NCBI RefSeq assembly: GCF_900103535.1
Contig: NZ_FNHQ01000024.1
Coordinates: 1 to 38,814 of the forward strand
Length of the DNA: 38,814 nucleotides
From: Megasphaera paucivorans
GTDB taxonomy: Bacteria > Bacillota > Negativicutes > Veillonellales > Megasphaeraceae
Direction of reading: 5' to 3'
Each line of letters starts with the position of its first letter. Positions within the stretch are counted from its first letter, which is position 1. Both the position numbers and the translations under genes were made by a program. Of this stretch, positions 1-7,875 are shown in pieces. The notes beneath the pieces are model-generated. The model worked only from the letters and a program-made list of their open reading frames with translations, made no database searches and was not told the origin of the DNA.

Positions 1-249
1 TTTCCGTATGCGACGGCGCTGATAGGTAACGGTGCCGAATAGTCCTTGTATCGTACGGCGATCCCGCCGTTCTATCTGATATCCTTGTTTCTTGTACTGT
101 TCCACCAATTCTGTATCCATGATTTCTAACGCACAAACCAGTGCCTCTGTGAAAATCCGCATAAACAGCTGCAATAATTTTGTTTCGCGTATGATCGCGG
201 TATCGGATTCCTTTATTGTTTTGATAATTTCTGCTATAATATATTCCAT
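1..249 (-). mobile_element. ISLre2-family (UPF0236) transposase, 5' part only
   Basis: On the minus strand an ATG at 249 opens a frame that runs uninterrupted to the window edge (83 codons). It begins MEYIIAEIIKTIKES, then has a segment ending EQYKKQGYQIERRDRRT, then GLFGTVTYQRRR. This is the characteristic N-terminus of ISLre2/UPF0236 transposases. The rest of the gene lies outside the window, so I cannot tell whether the element is intact. The outer end of the element is probably in 290-360, where a run of T and the string TTTACACTA resemble ISLre2 ends, but no terminal repeat can be confirmed without the other end. Confidence 0.82.
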
Positions 250-550
250 GAGAAGACCTTCGGTTGTGATATATTTTGCTGGCTAGGCAATATATCTATT
301 ATCTAGGTCTTTTCTTTTTTTTGCAATATCTTACCGAGAACTATTTTACACTAAGGCGGAACGATAACTTCCTGCCGTGAATATTTACAGGATTAAGCAG
401 CCTGCCATGGACTGTATGTATGCCAAAACCGCACAACTTCAAATAAAATTGCATTTAATGTTTTGATAAATAACAAACCGAAAGATATATCAATCAAAAT
501 AATCTATTCAGGTTTTTCCATATAACTTATATATAAGGAGTTGAACAAAC
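250..550. other. Intergenic: IS end and leader of the permease gene
   Basis: There is no convincing gene here. The left part (about 250-360) probably holds the outer end of the ISLre2 element. The right part is the AT-rich leader of the permease gene, with an AAGGAG ribosome binding site at about 535-541 ahead of the ATG at 551. A short frame over 92-286 on the plus strand is a shadow of the transposase. Confidence 0.5.
463..491 (+). promoter_or_regulatory. Candidate sigma-70 promoter of the permease/aldolase-like pair
   Basis: A TTGATA -35 box (463-468) and a TATATC -10 box (486-491) are separated by exactly 17 bases, about 60 bp before the ATG at 551. The boxes match 5/6 and 4/6 of consensus. 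In such AT-rich DNA this is only suggestive. Confidence 0.35.
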
Positions 551-1957
551 ATGGATCAAAATAGTCAGCCCAAAGTGGATGCGATGCATGAAGATCTGCA
601 CCGAGGTCTTCAAGAACGGCATATTCAATTAATTGCATTAGGGGGTGCTATTGGCGTTGGTTTGTTTTTAGGGTCTGCCTCTAGTATTGAAAAAGCAGGA
701 CCTGCCGTTACATTAGCCTATCTGATTGGTGGCATTGCAATTTTTTTCGTTATGCGTGCCATGGGAGAATTAACCCTCGAATATCCTGTATCCGGTTCAT
801 TTAGCGCTCATGCATATAAATTTTTAAGTCCTTTGATGGGCTACATTACTGGTTGGAATTATTGGTATGTATGGATCGTTACCTGCATGGCTGAAGTTAC
901 GGCAGTCGGAATTTATATTCATTTCTGGATTCCGGATATGCCGCAATGGATATCTGCACTGGCTGCATTAGCCATCATGACATGTGTCAATATGATTGCC
1001 GTAGAAGCATACGGAGAATTTGAATTTTGGTTTGCTTTGATAAAAGTTGTAACAATTATTTTTCTGATTGTTATTGGTTGTGCTATGATTTTCTTTGGAT
1101 TCAGTAATGGTGGAGTCGCTATCGGCATCAGCAATCTTTTTTCTCACGGCGGTTTTATGCCATATGGCTTTAGTGGTGTTTTTGATACACTCCTGATGAT
1201 TATGTTTGCCTACGTTGGCATAGAAGTAATCGGAATCACTGCCGGAGAAGCCCAAAATCCGGAACACACCTTACCTTCCGCAATTAATAAAGTAATTTAT
1301 CGTATTTTATTGTTCTATATTTGTGCCTTACTTGTTATTATGTCTATTTATCCCTGGAATCAGATAGGGAACTCCGGAAGTCCTTTTGTTTTAGTTTTTG
1401 AAAAAGTAGGAATCAGCGGTGCTGCAAATATCATCAACTTTGTTGTCGTTACTGCCGCACTTTCATCCTGTAACTCCGGCATTTATAGTACGGGCCGCAT
1501 GCTGTATAATTTATCTCTGCAGGGAAAAGCGCCTAAATGTTTCGGAAAAGTCAACAAACGCAAAGTACCTGCCCGAGCCATTCAAATATCTGTACTTTTT
1601 ATGCTTATCGGAGTCGCTTTAAACTATTTTGTACCTGCCTCTGTATTTGAAATCATTACCAGCGTCAGCGCATTCGCAGGAATACTAACATGGGGAATTA
1701 TCATAGTATGCCAGATGAATTTCCGTAAACAATTATCTCCGGAACAAGTCAAAAATTTGAAATTTAAAATGCCCTTCTATCCCTATGCAAATTGGTGCGT
1801 CTTAGCTTTCTTTGGCATTGTTCTTTTTTCAGCATTTTTTAATGCAAATACACGTATCGGGATTATCTCTACCGTAATATGGATAGGTCTACTTCTTGGA
1901 ATATATTATGCAATGGGTATGAATAAAAAAGAACGTAAGGATAGCTTGGAGGAATAA
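551..1957 (+). CDS. Amino-acid permease, APC superfamily (AAT/GABA-permease type)
   Basis: This is a 468-residue inner-membrane transporter with about 12 hydrophobic segments. The N-terminus shows the AAT-family signature: HRGLQERHIQLIALGGAIGV, then GLFLGSAS. MGELTLEYPVSGSFSAHA follows in TM2-3 and GRMLYNLS near residue 320. The length is normal for proton-coupled permeases of the ProY/AnsP/CycA/GabP group. The substrate cannot be read from sequence. The start is fixed by AAGGAG about 10 bp upstream. The ribosome binding site of the next gene lies in its last codons and only 9 bp separate the two, so they are surely co-transcribed. The substrate is therefore likely the precursor of whatever the aldolase-like protein acts on (inference). 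Confidence 0.9.
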   Translation: MDQNSQPKVDAMHEDLHRGLQERHIQLIALGGAIGVGLFLGSASSIEKAGPAVTLAYLIGGIAIFFVMRAMGELTLEYPVSGSFSAHAYKFLSPLMGYITGWNYWYVWIVTCMAEVTAVGIYIHFWIPDMPQWISALAALAIMTCVNMIAVEAYGEFEFWFALIKVVTIIFLIVIGCAMIFFGFSNGGVAIGISNLFSHGGFMPYGFSGVFDTLLMIMFAYVGIEVIGITAGEAQNPEHTLPSAINKVIYRILLFYICALLVIMSIYPWNQIGNSGSPFVLVFEKVGISGAANIINFVVVTAALSSCNSGIYSTGRMLYNLSLQGKAPKCFGKVNKRKVPARAIQISVLFMLIGVALNYFVPASVFEIITSVSAFAGILTWGIIIVCQMNFRKQLSPEQVKNLKFKMPFYPYANWCVLAFFGIVLFSAFFNANTRIGIISTVIWIGLLLGIYYAMGMNKKERKDSLEE

Positions 1958-1966
1958 CGATATATC

Positions 1967-2947
1967 ATGAGTAAAACCATGGAAATGATTACCGACATTG
2001 GACTTATTCCGCAAATTTCTCTTGATGATCCAGCGGACGCCGAACCGTTAGGCCGTGCTTTAGTAAAAGGCGGCATTCCCCTTGCAGAAGTTGTACTTCA
2101 CCAAGATACCTCTACCTCTTTAAAAGTAATTCAAATATTATCTAAACAAGTGCCGGATATAATCGTTGGCGCCGGAATGATCCATACGGTAGATCAAGCT
2201 CGCCGTGCGGTAAAAGCAGGTGCTCAATTTATTATTACACCGTTCTTTAACCCCGCCGTTACAAGATGGTGTCTTGTAAATACCGCCAACACGGTGGAAA
2301 TTATCCCAGGCATTACATCTCCTTCTGATATCGAAAGAGCCTGGGACATCGGACTTACCGTATATAATTTTTTTCCAGAAATCTCCGGAGGTATGGCGGC
2401 ATTAAAAACGTTGTCCGATCTGTTTGAAGATATAAAATTTATACCGATGGGCGGCATTGACAGAACTGTCATGAACGATTATCTCGACCTTCCTAATGTT
2501 GCAGCTGTCACCGGAAACTTCATGACACCCTCGAATATAATAAAAAACAAAAATTGGGATGAAATTACAGCACTATGCAAAAAAGTATTCAAACAACTGC
2601 TCCGTTTTGAATTAGGGCATATCGGACTGCATGCCGATACACATAATCATGCGGAAATCATTACAAAGGACCTATGTACTCTCATGCTGCAAAATAAGTG
2701 TATCCGGGACGATCGTTGTTTTGTTGGTTCCGCCATTGAAGTATATGATCGTTCTATACCGGGATCCACCGGATATATTTGTATTGATACCCGAGATATA
2801 GAAAGAGCCATGGCCTATTATAAACGCCGGGGAGTAGCGTTTGATCAAGAACAGTGTATAAAAGATGAAACAGGAAAAATAAATATAATATATTTAAAAA
2901 AAGAAGTACATGGACTAGCCATTCACCTTCACCAAAAAGCAAAATAA
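1967..2947 (+). CDS. KDPG/KHG aldolase-like protein fused to a C-terminal VOC-like domain; catalytic lysine absent
   Basis: The protein has 326 residues, about 110 more than ordinary Eda. Residues about 8-210 align end to end with KDPG/KHG aldolases (GGIPLAEVVL, IIVGAGMI, GAQFIITP, IPGITSPSDIE, NFFPEISGG, PMGGID). In E. coli Eda the Schiff-base lysine lies in EFKFFPAE. Here the equivalent is VYNFFPE, with Asn134 in place of Lys. The TLR arginine is also changed (VLH) and the Thr residues of GAGT and PTGG are Met. The general-base Glu (LAEVV) is kept. Residues about 215-324 look like a VOC/glyoxalase-type module: GHIGLHAD, then STGYICIDTRDIERAMAYYK and LAIHLHQ. The family is clear, but ordinary aldolase activity is unlikely. 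It is co-transcribed with the permease and uses a GGAGG site inside that gene. General annotation as bifunctional KHG/KDPG aldolase would be misleading. Confidence 0.85.
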   Translation: MSKTMEMITDIGLIPQISLDDPADAEPLGRALVKGGIPLAEVVLHQDTSTSLKVIQILSKQVPDIIVGAGMIHTVDQARRAVKAGAQFIITPFFNPAVTRWCLVNTANTVEIIPGITSPSDIERAWDIGLTVYNFFPEISGGMAALKTLSDLFEDIKFIPMGGIDRTVMNDYLDLPNVAAVTGNFMTPSNIIKNKNWDEITALCKKVFKQLLRFELGHIGLHADTHNHAEIITKDLCTLMLQNKCIRDDRCFVGSAIEVYDRSIPGSTGYICIDTRDIERAMAYYKRRGVAFDQEQCIKDETGKINIIYLKKEVHGLAIHLHQKAK

Positions 2948-2955
2948 TTTTTCTT

Positions 2956-3013
2956 AAAGACAAAAGACTGTTGCCGAAGTGAAAAATCACTTCGGCAACA
3001 GTCTTTTGTCTTT
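2956..3013. terminator. Long perfect hairpin terminator
   Basis: A 26-bp perfect inverted repeat (arms 2956-2981 and 2988-3013, loop 2982-2987) starts 9 bp after the stop of the aldolase-like gene. The arms begin AAAGACAAAAGACTG and end in TTTTGTCTTT. It can act on the plus transcript and, less clearly, on the ilvE transcript arriving from the right. Confidence 0.85.
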
Positions 3014-3282
3014 ATATGTTCAATACCATTTTTCTTTCATTTTTCCCATTCTGTTTCTGCCATTTTTTATGGTATCTATTTCATCAGTTGCCAGTATTTT
3101 AAATCTTTTCTGAATTTTTAAATAGCACACCTCTTATCAAATTTTTTGATTATTCAGCTTAATATTTACTATTTCCACATTTAGGTAAAGACCATAAGCC
3201 ACGATCAACTACCAAATTTCCTACACAAAACGTTTTTTACTGAATCGTTTATCACATTACGAACTACACATTATGAAGAGTA
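3014..3282. other. Convergent intergenic stretch, no gene seen
   Basis: This is the AT-rich space between the long hairpin and the ilvE stop codon. A minus-strand frame of about 35 codons around 3045-3155 has coding-like composition but no start site and no match I recognise. I do not call it. Confidence 0.5.
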
Positions 3283-4320
3283 TTAGTCTATAATTTTTAT
3301 CCAGCCCTTCGGAGCTTCAATAAGTCCCTGCTGAATTCCTGTCAATGTATCATATAATTTTTGGGTAATAGGTCCCATTTTTTCCATGCCGCTCGGAAAA
3401 CAAATTTCTTTTCCGTGATCTACCACTTTGCCAACCGGTGAAATAACTGCTGCGGTCCCGCACAAACCACATTCCGCAAACTCTTCTACTTCTGTAAGTT
3501 TAACAGGGCGCTGCGTAACCTTGAGTCCCAAGTAGTGTTCTGCAATATAAAGCATAGAACGCCGTGTAATTGACGGTAAAATGGAATCTGATTTAGGCGT
3601 TACAAGTTCATTATCCTTCGTTACAAATAAAATATTAGCCCCGCCAGTCTCTTCTACATAAGTTCTAGTAGCTGAATCAAGAAATATATTTTCATCAAAA
3701 CCATTTTGATGGGCTAAAACATAGGGATATAAACTCATGGCATAATTCAGACCGGCCTTTACATTTCCCGTACCCTTGGGTGCCGCACGGTCAAAATCAC
3801 TCACACAAAGAGTAAGCGGCTTAGCTCCTCCTTTGAAGTAAGGACCTACGGGTGTGCCAAACACACGGAATTGATATTCATCGGAAGGTTTTACCCCAAT
3901 AACCGGACCAGACGCAAACATATAGGGGCGCAAATATAAAGAAGCACCCGTTCCATAAGGTGGTACCCATGCAGCATTAGCCTTTACGACAGCCACTACA
4001 GCCTGTAAAAACATTTCTTTTGAATACGGCGGCATTTCCAACCGTTTAGCAGAATCTATCATTCGTTCCGCATTCAAATCCGGTCTGAATGCAACGATAT
4101 GTCCATCTTGCGTCGTATATGCCTTTAATCCTTCAAAAACTTCTTGGCAATATTGCAAAATACCCGCAGATTCATGTAAAACAACGGTTTCATCAGTTGT
4201 CAGATACCCGTTCTCCCATTTGCCGTTTCTATAATTTGCGACATAGCGCTGCGGTGTTTTACGATAGTTAAAACCAATCGATGCCCAATCAAGATTTACT
4301 TTTTCCACGCTAATCATCAT
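3283..4320 (-). CDS. ilvE: Branched-chain amino-acid aminotransferase
   Basis: This is a fold-type IV PLP aminotransferase of 345 residues, of the long BCAT type. It interconverts Leu/Ile/Val and their 2-oxo acids with 2-oxoglutarate. Visible landmarks are VFEGLKAYTTQDG near residues 61-73, LYLRPYMFASG near 128-138, the PLP-lysine region KGTGNVKAGLNYA (Lys188), and SITRRS and CGTAAVISPVG towards the C-terminus. Length and motifs are complete. Two ATGs at 4320 and 4317 directly abut the AAAGG site. A GTG at 4308 (EKVNLDWASIGF) has more natural spacing and may be the true start. It stands alone, with a short leader and its own promoter. Confidence 0.93.
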   Translation of the reverse strand: MMISVEKVNLDWASIGFNYRKTPQRYVANYRNGKWENGYLTTDETVVLHESAGILQYCQEVFEGLKAYTTQDGHIVAFRPDLNAERMIDSAKRLEMPPYSKEMFLQAVVAVVKANAAWVPPYGTGASLYLRPYMFASGPVIGVKPSDEYQFRVFGTPVGPYFKGGAKPLTLCVSDFDRAAPKGTGNVKAGLNYAMSLYPYVLAHQNGFDENIFLDSATRTYVEETGGANILFVTKDNELVTPKSDSILPSITRRSMLYIAEHYLGLKVTQRPVKLTEVEEFAECGLCGTAAVISPVGKVVDHGKEICFPSGMEKMGPITQKLYDTLTGIQQGLIEAPKGWIKIID

Positions 4321-4334
4321 CCTTTTTTATTTAC

Positions 4335-4363
4335 ATCATATCAAGTTATATGAGATTTAGCAA
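4335..4363 (-). promoter_or_regulatory. Promoter of ilvE
   Basis: Reading the minus strand, TTGCTA (4363-4358), a 17-base spacer and TATGAT (4340-4335) lie just upstream of the ilvE ribosome binding site. The predicted 5' leader would be only about 10-25 bases, so there is no room for a leader attenuator or T-box. Confidence 0.55.
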
Positions 4364-4489
4364 ATAAATTTGAGCTGTACCGCGGTTGACTCGATACAGT
4401 ATTACAATATTTCTACAAATTAAAATAGTTTGGTAAACTTTGAAAAAACCATCACGGGTTTACTTGATAATTTTTATTGGATATGTAAA

Positions 4490-4533
4490 AAAACAACAGA
4501 CTATATGCAATAAAAATTCAAGCCTGTTGTTTT
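4490..4533 (-). terminator. Terminator of the BKACE-adc operon
   Basis: Arms AAAACAACAG (4490-4499) and CTGTTGTTTT (4524-4533) form a 10-bp stem. On the minus strand the stem ends in a run of seven T. It lies about 125 bp after the adc stop codon. The rest of 4364-4659 shows no gene. Confidence 0.65.
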
Positions 4534-4659
4534 CTATACAATTTTCTCCTAAATGATTTATATGCTATATATAAATCATTTAAAATTCAAGAGGCTGTAA
4601 TAAACATGGATAACTTGTTAAATTACATTCCTGTATGAATAAAAACAATACATAATCAT

Positions 4660-5412
4660 TTATTTTAAGTAATCATAAATTGGTTTAGGCTGTGCTAATA
4701 TGACATTAGCTACTATATAACTACAAGATACAATTTCTTTTACAGGTAAATCATTCAATGGACAGTTTACATGATCGAATAATTGTAATCTGGCATCACC
4801 CGTCCATGCTTCTAGAATTTTTACATTAGACTCCCTAATTTGCGATAAGGTCATTTCAGCAATACGAAGAGTTCTATCATAATTTGGATACAATTTCAAC
4901 ATATATGTTGGCGCTGTTAATTGCTTAATTGCTTCAATATCCGAAATCTTTTTATATTTATACGTCATTGTAGCATTAGCAATACGAAACTTTTTATCTC
5001 TTCCATAATCCAAAGTTCCTACAATTGTATTGTTGTCAATATATAAGGATGGATATCCTATCTTTTTAGGGTATGCACTGCTTTCTTTGCCTGCCGCTAT
5101 CGCCTCAAAATTATCTAAGTACATCATATGCAAATAATCACCTTTTAACCCATTATATATTACCGGAATCGCCTGTCCCGACTCTGTGTAACAGCCAAAA
5201 CCAGTTGCATCTTGCATATACATAACCTCAAATCGAACAAGAGGTTCATCTAATAATTGTAATGGCTCCGGTACTACTTTTTCTAACGCCTTACGATCTG
5301 TTTTATAGACAATATATAAATAACCTCGATTATTGAATTTATGTGATATGTTAGGTACCGGATCAGAAATCAGGGGAGTTGTTAAATGTTGCAAGACTTC
5401 TTCTTTTTTCAT
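4660..5412 (-). CDS. adc: Acetoacetate decarboxylase
   Basis: The 250-residue protein matches the clostridial enzyme along its whole length. It converts acetoacetate to acetone and CO2 through a Schiff base. The active-site lysine pair sits in SAYPKKIGYPSLY and the key glutamate in GCYTESGQAIPV. GDYLHMMYLDN, EAWTGDARLQLFDH and LNDLPVKEIVS are near-invariant family blocks. GAGGTG lies 9 bp before the ATG. It is the last gene of the operon, 23 bp after the AtoE-type transporter gene. In this setting it probably removes the acetoacetate made by the BKACE enzyme and pulls that reversible reaction forward (inference). Confidence 0.95.
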   Translation of the reverse strand: MKKEEVLQHLTTPLISDPVPNISHKFNNRGYLYIVYKTDRKALEKVVPEPLQLLDEPLVRFEVMYMQDATGFGCYTESGQAIPVIYNGLKGDYLHMMYLDNFEAIAAGKESSAYPKKIGYPSLYIDNNTIVGTLDYGRDKKFRIANATMTYKYKKISDIEAIKQLTAPTYMLKLYPNYDRTLRIAEMTLSQIRESNVKILEAWTGDARLQLFDHVNCPLNDLPVKEIVSCSYIVANVILAQPKPIYDYLK

Positions 5413-5435
5413 TGTAAATTCACCTCATTATATTT

Positions 5436-6827
5436 TTACCAACCAAACGGGAAAATAAGAAAATAAGCACTACAAACAATTCCTACAAATAACCATAACA
5501 AAAACGTAAACGGCAAAATATCTTGAAATTTAATTTTAAACGCCGCCAAATACGCCAAAGCCCAAAATGGTTGTATCAAATTCGCCCATTGAGCCCCTGA
5601 TCCATAGGCATTGATAACCATTTGTACAGGTACTCCCAACTGTTGTGCAGCTGGAATTAAATAAGGTGCTTCAATGACAAACTTAGACCCAGCAGATGGT
5701 ACAAAGAAATCCATAATTCCAGTGTATATAAAAATTATCCATGGGTAAGTTCCTGGTGTTGCAATAGAAAGAAACCAATTTGTAATTACAATAGCAAGTC
5801 CGGAATAACTAATGATACCAAAAATACCCGCATACATTGGAAATTGAATAACAACACCATAAATAGTACTTGCTCCATCTTTAACAGAATTAATAAAACT
5901 ATTAGGAGAGTCATGCAATAATAATCCAAAACCAAAAAACGCAAAGTTAATAACGTTTAAATTGATATTGCCAATACCATCAACAATAATAAAATTAGCA
6001 ACCCACACTAGAATTAAAATAGCCGCCAAGAAAGTGAGAATACGTGATTTTTCCAACCGTTCAGCGGGTCGAATCCTTCTGTTTTCCACAATCTCTTTAG
6101 GAGTCACGTGAGTAAATTCTTTATAATTTTCTTCACTAATTTCCACAGCATTTTCCGCTTTAGGCTTAATTCCTAAATATATAAGAGGTAAAGACACCAA
6201 GAAAAACAACAACAATGTCATCATGAATGGTGATAAGGATGTCTGACTTATGGGAATAATTCCCATAATATTTTCCAGAAAGTTTCCTGGTGTAGCCGAA
6301 AGAAGAGGTGCTGCTTGAGAAATGCCATTAGCCATAATATTCATACTGGTATATGCAATAGCTACGATATAAGCATAGTGAATACCTCTTCCCTTTTTGC
6401 GAATAGCAATTTCTTTCCCCATAATGATAGTAAGCATAAGACCCATTCCCCAATGAATCCAAGAAACAACGCCGCAAACTAAGGCAAACATAACAATTGT
6501 AGCAGGAACAGATTTGGGTAAATTAATTAATTTAATAATCAGCTTTTTAACGGGTGGTGCATCTGCAATAACAAACCCAGTAACCATCATAATGCTCATC
6601 TGCATAGAAAAAGTCAACAAAGTCCAAAAACCTTTTGCATAATCATCAACTAGTTGCCAAACACCATGTTCCGTAAATCCTAACGAAAGCAAAAATACAA
6701 TTAAGGTTAATAACAAAACAAAAACCATTGAATCCGGAATCCAATCTAAACTCCATTGGATAAATTTATTCATTATTCTAGTTTTTCTATCTTCGCAAAC
6801 ACTTTTCTCTGTTGTTGGTGTTACCAT
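5436..6827 (-). CDS. atoE: Short-chain fatty-acid transporter, AtoE family
   Basis: This 463-residue polytopic membrane protein has about 12 hydrophobic segments and the hallmarks of the AtoE/short-chain fatty-acid transporter family: WSLDWIPDSMVFVLLLT at the N-terminus, GFWTLLTFSMQMSIMMVTG, and a C-terminal FFVPSAGSKFVIEAPYLIPA followed by GSGAQWANLIQPFWAL. The family moves short monocarboxylates such as acetoacetate and butyrate. Here it most likely imports the free beta-hydroxy or beta-keto acid that its neighbours use, though export of acetoacetate is an alternative. A GGAGG site precedes the ATG. A GC-rich hairpin separates it from the dehydrogenase gene upstream. Confidence 0.9.
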   Translation of the reverse strand: MVTPTTEKSVCEDRKTRIMNKFIQWSLDWIPDSMVFVLLLTLIVFLLSLGFTEHGVWQLVDDYAKGFWTLLTFSMQMSIMMVTGFVIADAPPVKKLIIKLINLPKSVPATIVMFALVCGVVSWIHWGMGLMLTIIMGKEIAIRKKGRGIHYAYIVAIAYTSMNIMANGISQAAPLLSATPGNFLENIMGIIPISQTSLSPFMMTLLLFFLVSLPLIYLGIKPKAENAVEISEENYKEFTHVTPKEIVENRRIRPAERLEKSRILTFLAAILILVWVANFIIVDGIGNINLNVINFAFFGFGLLLHDSPNSFINSVKDGASTIYGVVIQFPMYAGIFGIISYSGLAIVITNWFLSIATPGTYPWIIFIYTGIMDFFVPSAGSKFVIEAPYLIPAAQQLGVPVQMVINAYGSGAQWANLIQPFWALAYLAAFKIKFQDILPFTFLLWLFVGIVCSAYFLIFPFGW

Positions 6828-6868
6828 AAATATGACGCCTCCATTCTGCAGAAAATATACGATTATAA

Positions 6869-6901
6869 CCGGGCAGTTTACCTTGAAGCCAAACTGCCCG
6901 G
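6869..6901 (-). other. Intercistronic GC-rich hairpin without T-run
   Basis: An 11-bp perfect stem with arms CCGGGCAGTTT (6869-6879) and AAACTGCCCGG (6891-6901) lies between the dehydrogenase and transporter genes. On the coding (minus) strand it is followed by TTATAATCG, not a T-run. It looks like an mRNA-stabilising, processing or partial-attenuation element rather than a full terminator. Confidence 0.6.
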
Positions 6902-6922
6902 CCTGATAAACAATAAAGCAAT

Positions 6923-7849
6923 CTACTTTTGATACAACATTTTAATAAGATATTTATTTAAGTCATCATTTTCTTTTTTAATTGACGCTTCATCCCATTT
7001 AAAAAAACCTTCACCAGATTTAAATCCTAATTTTCCATTTTTTTTCATTTGTACAATAACGGGAGATGGTTTTGTATCATTGCAAAGATATTGTAAAATA
7101 TATTCATGAATATTATAGGTAAGATCTGTACCAACCATGTCAGAGTTAACCAATGGCGGTAATTGAGGCAGCCGCAGACCAAAACTATATTTAACAGCTT
7201 TATCAACTGTTTCCGCATCAGCAATACCTGCTTCGACAATATGAATTGCTTCTCTCCATAAAGCATGCTGCATGCGATTAGCAATAAAACCTGGTACATC
7301 TTTTTGACAAATAACCGGTTTTTTGCCGACACCCTCTAAAATATGCAATACTGTTTGTGCGGTTTCGTCCGATGATCCATCGGCTTTTACAATTTCAACT
7401 AATGGAATCAACTGCGCTGGATTCCAAAAATGTGTACCGACAAAACGTCTTTTTTCTTTTAGCTTTTTACCAATTTGAGTAGGACTCATAACAGATGTAT
7501 TGGTACAAAAAATGGTATCTTCACGGCAAAGGTCTTCTAATTTTTCAAATACGCCCTGTTTTAGTTCCATGTTTTCAAAAACAGCTTCGACAACTAAATC
7601 AATTTTCTGACAGAATTCTTTTGTTAATTCCGTTTGAAATGCAATGCGGTTTAATTGTGCAGATGCTTCTTTCTGAGACATTACCCCTTTCGCAGCAAAA
7701 TCTTCTAAAGAAGACTTTACTTTACATATCGTATCATTATCCACAATATCATATAAAAAAACTTTATATTCAGGATTACGTGCATATACTTGAGCAATGC
7801 CGCGTCCCATTAATCCTGCTCCATAAATTAATATATTTTTTATTGTCAT
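6923..7849 (-). CDS. 3-hydroxyacyl-CoA dehydrogenase-family enzyme, likely acting on a free 3-hydroxy acid
   Basis: This is a 308-residue NAD-dependent dehydrogenase. The Rossmann motif GAGLMGRGIAQVYA is at residues 10-23, followed by VEAVFENMELKQ. The catalytic region is TNTSVMSPTQIG and GTHFWNPAQLIPLVEIV, with the His/Glu dyad, and the C-terminal domain starts at DVPGFIANRMQHALWREA. The HFWNP...LIPLVE form resembles carnitine dehydrogenase and related enzymes that use free acids more than FadB-type enzymes with HFFNP (inference). It lies 26 bp after the BKACE gene. Together they would turn a beta-hydroxy acid into a beta-keto acid and then cleave it. L-carnitine is one possible substrate, but no betainyl-CoA thioesterase or CoA-transferase is visible. 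Confidence 0.88.
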   Translation of the reverse strand: MTIKNILIYGAGLMGRGIAQVYARNPEYKVFLYDIVDNDTICKVKSSLEDFAAKGVMSQKEASAQLNRIAFQTELTKEFCQKIDLVVEAVFENMELKQGVFEKLEDLCREDTIFCTNTSVMSPTQIGKKLKEKRRFVGTHFWNPAQLIPLVEIVKADGSSDETAQTVLHILEGVGKKPVICQKDVPGFIANRMQHALWREAIHIVEAGIADAETVDKAVKYSFGLRLPQLPPLVNSDMVGTDLTYNIHEYILQYLCNDTKPSPVIVQMKKNGKLGFKSGEGFFKWDEASIKKENDDLNKYLIKMLYQK

Positions 7850-7875
7850 TATATATCACCTTCTATTTTTAAAAA

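Noticed and set aside
1967-2947. Straight annotation as Eda (KHG/KDPG aldolase)
   Set aside because: The Schiff-base lysine and several binding residues are replaced, and the protein has a large extra domain.
3045-3155. Minus-strand frame of about 35 codons
   Set aside because: Coding-like by eye only; no start signals and no family recognised.
4377-4385. GTACCGCGG resembling a T-box antiterminator motif near ilvE
   Set aside because: It lies on the plus strand, while ilvE is on the minus strand with a promoter much closer to its start. The surrounding T-box stems are missing.
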